The notes under the pieces: generated by a model
Told to the model about the DNA's origin: nothing
Databases searched by the model: none
Seen by the model: the letters and a program-made list of their open reading frames with translations, nothing else
Source: JALZHR01 sp036389695
GTDB taxonomy: Bacteria > Acidobacteriota > Blastocatellia > Pyrinomonadales > Pyrinomonadaceae
DNA: 10,558 nt
Direction: 5' to 3'
NCBI GenBank assembly: GCA_036389695.1
Contig: DASVWG010000069.1
Coordinates: forward strand, 1-10,558
Program-made: the position numbers and the translations under genes
Shown: in pieces, positions 5,261 through 10,558 of the stretch
Numbering within the stretch: position 1 is the first letter of the stretch
Layout of the letters: every line of letters starts with the position of its first letter

Positions 5261-7069
5261 TTAACAGACGATAACGCAATTTGGTTGTTGAGTGCATCCG
5301 CGCGGCGGCGCTTGCGGGCACTTCGGCTGCGGGCGAGTCGTCTGAGGCGTTGGCTGCGGCGTTCGCGGCGGCAGTGAGCGCGTCGGCATCGGCGTCGCGG
5401 GTTTTGGAGTCGGCGTGACAGTTCTCGGTGTTGATTCCTGACCCGCAGGCGTCGGCACTGTTTGCGGCTTAGGCGATTGAGTTCGGCTTGGAGTTCCCGA
5501 AACCGGCGTGGCGTCGGGAGATTCCGTCGGCACGCTGACGGAGCTTTCCTCTAGTGATGTCGGCGTCGAATTTGATGCGGGAGTATTCCCGACAAAAGAT
5601 TCGGGAGTTGCGTTGGCGGTCGGCGTCGGCTTCGCCGTTTTGCTCACGCTGTTTCTCACAATCCACCACATACCGAAAATCGCGCCGCCGAGCATCAGTA
5701 AAAGCAAAGCGGCGAGCGGTAGAAACCATAAAACCTTTCGTTGTTTGCCGCCATTTCTGTCGGTGCCCGCGGCTTTTCCAGCGCCGGTTGCGACGGCTGC
5801 GGGCGGCTGGCTTTCGATTCTGCCCGGAGCCTGGATTTGCTCTGATGCCGCCGGAAAATTTTGACTGGCGGGAAAAGTCTGGACGCTCGTTTCTTCGGTC
5901 GGCGGCGCGGGCGGCGCTTCGGGCAAAATTGCCGCCAGATAAGACTGCTGCGTAAACTCCGAAGAGTTTTGCGTCGGCACGGCGCCCACCGGGTCGGTAA
6001 TCTCGGTCGCTTGATTTTGCGGCGGCTGCGGATTGGTTTCCAGCGCCAGCGGCTGATTATTCAACCTGTCCTGCTCGGCTTTCAGTTTGTCCTGCTGCGC
6101 CAGCCACAAAATATATTTGGCTTCTTCTTCGGCTGGGCGGCGAACGGTCGCGGCTTCGCTCAGGGCTTCGCGCATTTCCTTTGCCGAAGCGAAGCGATTT
6201 TCGCGCTCGACTTCCATCGCTTTCAGCAAAACGTCGGAAATCGCCTGCGGAATAAGCGGATTTGCCGCCGTCGGATTCGGCAGCGGGTCTGGCTTTCCAG
6301 CCCAGACTTCCAGAGTTCTTTTCAAAGCGTCGGTCGGCGGCGCGGCGGTCGCCAGATGATAAAGCGTCGCGCCGAGCGCGTATAAATCGCTGCGCGCGTC
6401 CGTCGGCTGCTGCAAAACGTAGGCGACTTTTTCCGCGTGATTGAGCGTTATATACTCGCGGAAAGTCGGGTCGAGCACGGGCAGAATCTGTTCGAGCGGC
6501 GAGTAATTGAGCGTCGCGGCGATAAACGTTTTATTCGTAATCGTATTGGCAATCGCCGCGTCCGTGCCTTTGGCGATGCCGAAATCGAGCAGTTTTATTT
6601 TGCCGCGCGCGGTCAGTTTTAGATTTTGCGGCTTCAAATCGCGGTGAATGACCGGCATTTCCAGAGTGTGCAGGTAATCGAGCGCGTCGAGCAATTGGTC
6701 AGCCCATTTCAAAACGTCTTCAATCAAAAAAGGCGCTTGCCGCCGCACCAGCAAATCGGCTAAATCGTCGCCGCCGATCAGTTCCATGACCAGAAACTGG
6801 CGGTCGGTTTCCTGAAAATAATCGCGGATGTGCGGAAACGCTTCGTGATGCAGATGCGCTAAGATTCTGGCTTCGCGCTCAAACGCCTGACGCATCATCA
6901 ACTGCTGGCTCGTATTTTGAATTTTGTCCAAATCGATGATGATTTCTTTCAGCGCCACGTGCGAGCCCAAACGCTCGTCCATCGCTTCGTAAACCGCGCC
7001 CATTCCGCCGTGCCCCAGACGGCGCACGATTCGATAGCGTCCCTGCAGAATTTCGTTTATTGCCAGCAT
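5261..7069 (-). CDS. Transmembrane Ser/Thr protein kinase (PknB-like), apparently active
   Basis: This 602-residue protein has a Hanks-type kinase domain at about 12-307 with every catalytic mark: glycine loop LGHGGMG (18-24), Lys41 in ALKE, alphaC Glu66, HRDLKPQN (142-149), DFG (162-164), and a Thr-rich activation segment (around 176-186) before SPLEQ. About 30 residues separate PLEQ from the TDARSDLYALG helix, longer than in typical PknB; the paralogue shares this. A Gln/Ala/Pro-rich juxtamembrane region (310-440) leads to one membrane helix (446-470). The outer tail (478-582) is Pro/Thr-rich, and the last 19 residues hold four Cys (584, 592, 598, 602). The domain should phosphorylate proteins in the cytoplasm in response to envelope signals; no PASTA or other named sensor is seen. 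The substrate is unknown, and the adjacent pseudokinase is a natural candidate partner. Confidence 0.93.
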   Translation of the reverse strand: MLAINEILQGRYRIVRRLGHGGMGAVYEAMDERLGSHVALKEIIIDLDKIQNTSQQLMMRQAFEREARILAHLHHEAFPHIRDYFQETDRQFLVMELIGGDDLADLLVRRQAPFLIEDVLKWADQLLDALDYLHTLEMPVIHRDLKPQNLKLTARGKIKLLDFGIAKGTDAAIANTITNKTFIAATLNYSPLEQILPVLDPTFREYITLNHAEKVAYVLQQPTDARSDLYALGATLYHLATAAPPTDALKRTLEVWAGKPDPLPNPTAANPLIPQAISDVLLKAMEVERENRFASAKEMREALSEAATVRRPAEEEAKYILWLAQQDKLKAEQDRLNNQPLALETNPQPPQNQATEITDPVGAVPTQNSSEFTQQSYLAAILPEAPPAPPTEETSVQTFPASQNFPAASEQIQAPGRIESQPPAAVATGAGKAAGTDRNGGKQRKVLWFLPLAALLLLMLGGAIFGMWWIVRNSVSKTAKPTPTANATPESFVGNTPASNSTPTSLEESSVSVPTESPDATPVSGTPSRTQSPKPQTVPTPAGQESTPRTVTPTPKPATPMPTRSLPPRTPQPTPQTTRPQPKCPQAPPRGCTQQPNCVIVC

Positions 7070-7098
7070 TTTACAAAAATTTCCCCAGCCGATTATTC

Positions 7099-7127
7099 AT
7101 TATATCAGCAAAAAAGAAAAGCAATAA
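7099..7127 (-). promoter_or_regulatory. Promoter candidate for the active kinase gene
   Basis: A perfect minus-strand TATAAT (7099-7104), in the context TGATATAATG, lies 29 bases before the ATG at 7069. A weak TTATTG (7122-7127) stands 17 bases upstream as a possible -35. The nine bases GATATAATG are identical to those at the promoter of the pseudokinase gene. GGGGAAA near the start may help ribosome binding, though it is more distant than usual. Confidence 0.55.
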
Positions 7128-7180
7128 TTAACTAAAATAATGGACGCGAAGTTAACGCGAAATTTGCAGGCATTTAAATA

Positions 7181-7256
7181 CAGGCAGAAACGCGACAGTT
7201 ATGGAGCGTGTCTCTTATCCTTAAAGAACACGCTCCATAACTGTCGCGTTTCTGCC
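7181..7256. repeat. Perfect long inverted repeat with flanking 7-bp direct repeats (MITE-like)
   Basis: Arms 7183-7211 and 7228-7256 are perfect complements over 29 bases, or 30 counting 7182 with 7257, around a 16-base loop. The arm begins GGCAGAAACGCGACAG. TTAAATA occurs immediately outside both ends (7174-7180 and 7257-7263), as a target-site duplication would. It lies 30 bases after the stop of the 7287-9119 gene and upstream of the kinase promoter. No T-run follows on the minus strand, so it is not a standard intrinsic terminator, although an RNA hairpin this stable could still stop transcription or protect a 3' end. It is too short to encode anything. Confidence 0.7.
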
Positions 7257-7286
7257 TTAAATAAATCAGCGTTCCGCGTTCATCCT

Positions 7287-9119
7287 TTACCTAATCCTGA
7301 TAAGCGGGCTAAATGTTCTTTCGATTTTTCCTTCCTGGTAATTGTTAATGCTTTTATAGCGCATCTGCGACAGAATCGCCTGCACAATCATCAGGCGCGT
7401 AAAAAGCCTTGCTTCCGGTCGCTGAAAGCCGTCGCCTAAATTCTTCGTGCGCTCAAAGCTTGCCGTCGCCAGTTTGAGAAAATCGTTCTGGTTAAAATAA
7501 AAACCGTATTGCGAGAGCGTGCTGTGAAAAAGCTGCGACGTGATTTCGTCCTGCCGGTACGTTTCGCTGCCGGCAAAACGGTTCAGCAGAATCGAAGCGT
7601 TTAAAAGCTCGTTGAATTTTCCGACGCTCGATTCAATCAGCGTCAGCGACACGTCGGGCGCGACGTTCGAATAAGCGTTCGCCAGTTGAAAAAGCGCGCC
7701 CATCTCGGCGTTGTTTTCGGGATTTGAAGAAACGAGCGCGGCGGCTTCGTCCAGAACCTGGCGCGCGAGCTTGTCGTCTTCTTTCTGCCGCGCGTGATTA
7801 AAAATTTGAATATAAAAATTAATCTGCTGCGCTTTGTTCGGCGTCTGCGCGGCGATTCGGCGCGCCTCGCCGATATTTCCGGCATTAATCGCTTTGTAAA
7901 ACAGATTGTAGTTGAGATTTTGCAGCGCGTATTCGCGCTGGCGGCGGTCGGGAATCGAATTTATTATCGCGCGGGCGCGCTCGGTATTGTCCGCGCCGAT
8001 AAGCTTGTTGGCGGCGTAAGTGTAATACTGGCTTTTCATCTCGGACGGCGCGTTCTGCGCTTCTCTTATCAAAGTGTCCGCGTCGGCGTCCTGATTTATC
8101 TGGTTCAGCCGTTCATACGGGTTGGTCTGCGCCTGTTTTTGTTTTAGCTCGGCTTCGCGCCGGCGCAATTGACCCGCGCGCGACGGCGAAAATTTTTCGA
8201 TAATCGGGATAAACGTCGGAATCTGGTAATAGTAATTTTCAACCTGCGGGTCGTGCAGGAAAAAAACGACGATTTTTTCCGCCAGCGTGCGCAAGGCGCT
8301 TTCGCTGACGACGAATTTCGATTTTTCCGCGCCGCTCGATTCGTCTTTTTGCGCTAAGCGCGAAATGAAATTAACGGCGAGATTGCGCTCGTTGTAACTT
8401 TTGGAAAAATCCAAATCCTGAAGCTTGCGCAGAATTTCGTCCGCCAGCCGCGCGGCTTCTTCCGGCTCTTTGTCCTTGATGCGGTCGATTAAATCAATCA
8501 GCGAATAAGAAACGCCTTTTTCGAGAATTTCGCGCGCCAGCTTGATGGCTCGTTTCGGGTCTTGCCGCGCGATTTCGTTGGCGAGCATCTGCTCGGTGTT
8601 GATTTCGTTCTGCACGCGGCTGTAATCGTTGCCGTTCGGCAGAATATTTTTCGGCGACTGCATCAGCGCGGCGATTTCCGGCGCGCGCGTCTCGCGAAAA
8701 ATCCGGAGCGCAAACTCGGCGTCGTGCTGCGCGAGCGACTGCACGAGCTGCCGTCGCGATTCCTGTATCTGCCAGATAAATTGTGAAATATCGTTTTGTT
8801 CGTCGTCGGCATTTTGCGCGTTGATGATTTCCTGCGCGGCGGTATTTATCAGATTCCGCGCCTGTTTTTCATCATATTTCCAAAACAAAACGCCGACCGC
8901 CGCGAAAACCGAAATACGATTGACGACGAGCTTGAGCGAACCGGCTTCACTGGCGATTTCACCGAGCATCGCCACCGATTTTTTCTCGACTTCCTGCAAT
9001 TTTTCCTGTTCGAGACGCGCCTTTTCCTTTTCGGCGTCAGACGCGGCGTTCTGGGCAAATATCGAATTGAAAACCAAAAGAAGAATCAACGGCAGGCAAA
9101 GAAAGCGAAACGATTTCAT
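7287..9119 (-). CDS. Exported helical-repeat protein of unknown function
   Basis: I do not recognise this 610-residue protein as a named family. It begins with a clear Sec signal peptide (MKSFRFLCLPLILLLVFNSI), probably cut after IFA at residue 22, then a charged Glu/Lys/Gln segment likely to be coiled coil (28-48). The rest is almost entirely alpha-helical, with TPR-like pairs such as DPKRAIKLAREILEKG (187-202), EPEEAARLADEIL and NIGEARRIAAQTPNKAQ. No catalytic motif is visible. It is probably a periplasmic scaffold or binding protein. The neighbouring gene starting beyond 10558 encodes a paralogue, making a tandem duplication. GGAGAGGG (9127-9134) gives a good ribosome site 7 bases before the ATG. 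A hairpin with a T-run lies between the two genes, so read-through may be limited. No clear promoter was found. Confidence 0.85.
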   Translation of the reverse strand: MKSFRFLCLPLILLLVFNSIFAQNAASDAEKEKARLEQEKLQEVEKKSVAMLGEIASEAGSLKLVVNRISVFAAVGVLFWKYDEKQARNLINTAAQEIINAQNADDEQNDISQFIWQIQESRRQLVQSLAQHDAEFALRIFRETRAPEIAALMQSPKNILPNGNDYSRVQNEINTEQMLANEIARQDPKRAIKLAREILEKGVSYSLIDLIDRIKDKEPEEAARLADEILRKLQDLDFSKSYNERNLAVNFISRLAQKDESSGAEKSKFVVSESALRTLAEKIVVFFLHDPQVENYYYQIPTFIPIIEKFSPSRAGQLRRREAELKQKQAQTNPYERLNQINQDADADTLIREAQNAPSEMKSQYYTYAANKLIGADNTERARAIINSIPDRRQREYALQNLNYNLFYKAINAGNIGEARRIAAQTPNKAQQINFYIQIFNHARQKEDDKLARQVLDEAAALVSSNPENNAEMGALFQLANAYSNVAPDVSLTLIESSVGKFNELLNASILLNRFAGSETYRQDEITSQLFHSTLSQYGFYFNQNDFLKLATASFERTKNLGDGFQRPEARLFTRLMIVQAILSQMRYKSINNYQEGKIERTFSPLIRIR

Positions 9120-9189
9120 AGATTTTCCCTCTCCAAACGAATCTTAATTTTGGAACGGTTGAGTAAGCGAAAGGTTGCACGAGAGACGG

Positions 9190-9300
9190 AAAAAAGTAGG
9201 GGAGTCGGGGAGAAAGGGAGTCGGGGAGAAAGATTGCGCATTTAAAACGCTTTTTCTTTCTCCCCGACTCTTCTACTCCCCGACTCCCCTACTTTTTTTT
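9190..9300. terminator. Long octamer-repeat hairpin with T-runs on both strands
   Basis: The left arm reads as adjoining 8-mers: GTAGGGGA (9196-9203), GTCGGGGA (9204-9211), GAAAGGGA (9212-9219), GTCGGGGA (9220-9227), then GAAAGA. The right arm read on the other strand is GTAGGGGA, GTCGGGGA, GTAGAAGA, GTCGGGGA, GAAAGA. The arms therefore pair for about 45 bases except in the third unit. A-runs on the left (9190-9195) and T-runs on the right (9293-9300) give a U-tract after the hairpin in either direction. The stop codon of the minus-strand gene (9299-9301) overlaps the T-run. It most likely ends transcription of that gene; its repeat structure is far larger than terminators need. Confidence 0.7.
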
Positions 9301-10558
9301 ATCCGTTGCCGCTAATCATCACCGCGCCTTCCAGCCCGATTCTCTCTTTCAGAATGCTCTGCGCGATGAAAAGTTTGACGAACGCGCGGACGTCGTCGCG
9401 GCGAAACTGGTCAATCATCCCGCGCGTACGCGTAAAATCGTTTTGCGCCAGCATTTTCAATTCTTTGCCGTAGCGAAAAACTTTTGAGTTGAGCGCGCCG
9501 AAGCTGTTGGAAATTACAAGCTCGCCGTCGCGGAAATTCTGCGTCTGTTTGTTAAATCGCGCCAGCACCGCCTGCGCGTTGATGACTTCGTTCGCTTGCT
9601 CGATAACGGGCGCGAGCATCGTAAAAGCGCGTTCCGGCTCGATGACGGCAAAACCGGCGACGACTTTCAAAAGATTGTCCAGCTCGTCTTTGTCTTCGGG
9701 GTAATCTTTAATCATCTCGCGCACTTCGCCCATTATCCGCAAGGCGCTTTCGCGGCTTTCCTTCGTGTTCAGACGATATAAAACGACGGCTAATTGAACC
9801 AGCAAATCGGCTTTGGCGGGACCGAACGGCAAACGGTCGATGAGTCTTCGCGCTTCGTCGGTTTTTCCCGCCCGCAGCTGATTCGTCACCAGATTTGCGT
9901 CCAGCAGCGCGATTGCTTCGTCGCGCTCCCGGCTTTCCGGCTGGCTTTGCAAAAGAGCGCGAATTTTTTCGGGGTCGCCGCCGGAAATGCTTCGCACGGC
10001 GGCTTGACGGTAGAGCGAGCTGCGAAACTGCGGCTGGGCTTTCGTCGCATCGGCAATCAATTTTTCGGGCGTCGCGTTCGGGTCGCTGAGCGAAGTCAGG
10101 ATTTCAGGCGCACGCGTGTTTTGCGGCGCTTGTTTTTTCAAAGCCGCCTGTTTTTGTTTTAATTGCGCGATTCTATCGGGCACGAGCTTCTGCAAAACCG
10201 GCAGCGCGGAATTTAAAGTGAAAATCTGGTTCGCGTTGGTGGCTTTCATAAACGTGTCGGCGATTTTGCCCGCGATGTCTTTCGCCGTTTTGTCGTCAAC
10301 GGCAAGCCGCGGCGGGCTTTTCGCGTTCGGATTTTCCTTCGGCGGAAAAGCGACGGGACGTATCAAATTCAGGGCAAAAATCAAATTCGCCTGAGTTTTC
10401 GAAAAATCCGAGGCGAGCAGTTTTTGTATCATCTCGTCAAAAAGCTTGGTCGCCAGCTCGGCGTCTTTTCGATAAATTCTTTGCAGCGACGAGACGATTT
10501 CCATCGAAAAACCTTTTTCCAGATTTTCGCGAATTCTCTGCGCGGCTTTCGCCGGGTC
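9299..10558 (-). CDS. Helical-repeat protein of unknown function, C-terminal part, paralogue of the downstream gene
   Basis: The frame is open to the window edge (419 residues visible). It reads DPAKAAQRIRENLEKGFSME at the edge, so the Met at 10504 is internal and not the start. The visible region matches the 7287-9119 product along its length. DPAKAAQRIRENLEKG corresponds to DPKRAIKLAREILEKG, ASDFSK to DLDFSK, PDRIAQLKQKQAALK to the PSRAGQLRRREAELK segment, KTDEARRLIDRLP to NIGEARRIAAQTP, and the ends NDF.R.......F and KLFIAQSIL to NDFLK and RLMIVQAIL. Some 185 residues, including a presumed signal peptide, should lie beyond the edge. The predicted fold is all-helical with no catalytic motif. 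It ends directly at the octamer-repeat hairpin. The function is unknown. Confidence 0.85.
   Translation of the reverse strand, partial: DPAKAAQRIRENLEKGFSMEIVSSLQRIYRKDAELATKLFDEMIQKLLASDFSKTQANLIFALNLIRPVAFPPKENPNAKSPPRLAVDDKTAKDIAGKIADTFMKATNANQIFTLNSALPVLQKLVPDRIAQLKQKQAALKKQAPQNTRAPEILTSLSDPNATPEKLIADATKAQPQFRSSLYRQAAVRSISGGDPEKIRALLQSQPESRERDEAIALLDANLVTNQLRAGKTDEARRLIDRLPFGPAKADLLVQLAVVLYRLNTKESRESALRIMGEVREMIKDYPEDKDELDNLLKVVAGFAVIEPERAFTMLAPVIEQANEVINAQAVLARFNKQTQNFRDGELVISNSFGALNSKVFRYGKELKMLAQNDFTRTRGMIDQFRRDDVRAFVKLFIAQSILKERIGLEGAVMISGNG

Noticed and set aside
5861..6385. 174-codon plus-strand frame opposite the active kinase
   Set aside because: It is Arg-rich and lies antisense to conserved kinase motifs, so it is a shadow of that gene.
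8629..9147. 172-codon plus-strand frame opposite the helical-repeat gene
   Set aside because: It has antisense composition (runs of Ser, Cys and Arg) with no start context; the minus-strand frame has a signal peptide, ribosome site and homologous neighbour.
10502..10504. Met at 10504 as the start of the right-hand gene
   Set aside because: The frame stays open to the edge and the upstream residues (DPAKAAQRIRENLEKG) match the paralogue at residues 187-202, so the Met is internal.

Overview
The window looks like chromosomal DNA of a Gram-negative bacterium of the Acidobacteriota, most likely Blastocatellia (Pyrinomonas-like). This is an inference from gene content: large bacterial Ser/Thr kinases with a single membrane helix and a Pro/Thr-rich outer tail, a TPR protein ending in a TonB C-terminal domain, and an RpiB/DeoC pair of the kind linked to bacterial microcompartments. 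The coding DNA is GC-rich and the short intergenic gaps are AT-rich. No rRNA, tRNA, CRISPR array, transposase or phage gene is visible.

Left end (1-2063). The 5' part of a hypoxanthine phosphoribosyltransferase gene (hpt, minus strand) diverges from a two-gene plus-strand operon, rpiB-deoC. Both enzymes of the operon carry long N-terminal extensions with short amphipathic helices that resemble microcompartment encapsulation peptides. RpiB has Asp where the E. coli enzyme has its catalytic Cys. The divergent gap holds facing promoter candidates and a block of 7-bp phased repeats that folds into a hairpin. A strong bidirectional hairpin terminator follows deoC.

Middle (2064-7069, all minus strand). 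In transcription order these are an intact Ser/Thr protein kinase (7069 to 5261), a paralogous kinase whose DFG motif is replaced by Leu-Ser-Ile (5021 to 3294, a probable pseudokinase), and an exported TPR/TonB-C protein (3188 to 2064). Each kinase has its own perfect TATAAT -10 box. Together they suggest a membrane signalling module with an active and an inactive member, and an envelope protein downstream.

Right end (7070-10558, minus strand). Two tandem paralogous helical-repeat proteins of unknown function are present; the upstream one runs off the window edge. Their 3' regions carry two unusual inverted repeats. One is a roughly 100-bp hairpin built from 8-bp phased repeats with T-runs on both strands. 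The other is a perfect 30-bp inverted repeat flanked by 7-bp direct repeats, resembling a small mobile element.

The clearest candidates for new biology are the putative microcompartment-targeted sugar-phosphate enzymes with no shell genes beside them, the kinase/pseudokinase pair, and the period-7 and period-8 intergenic hairpins.
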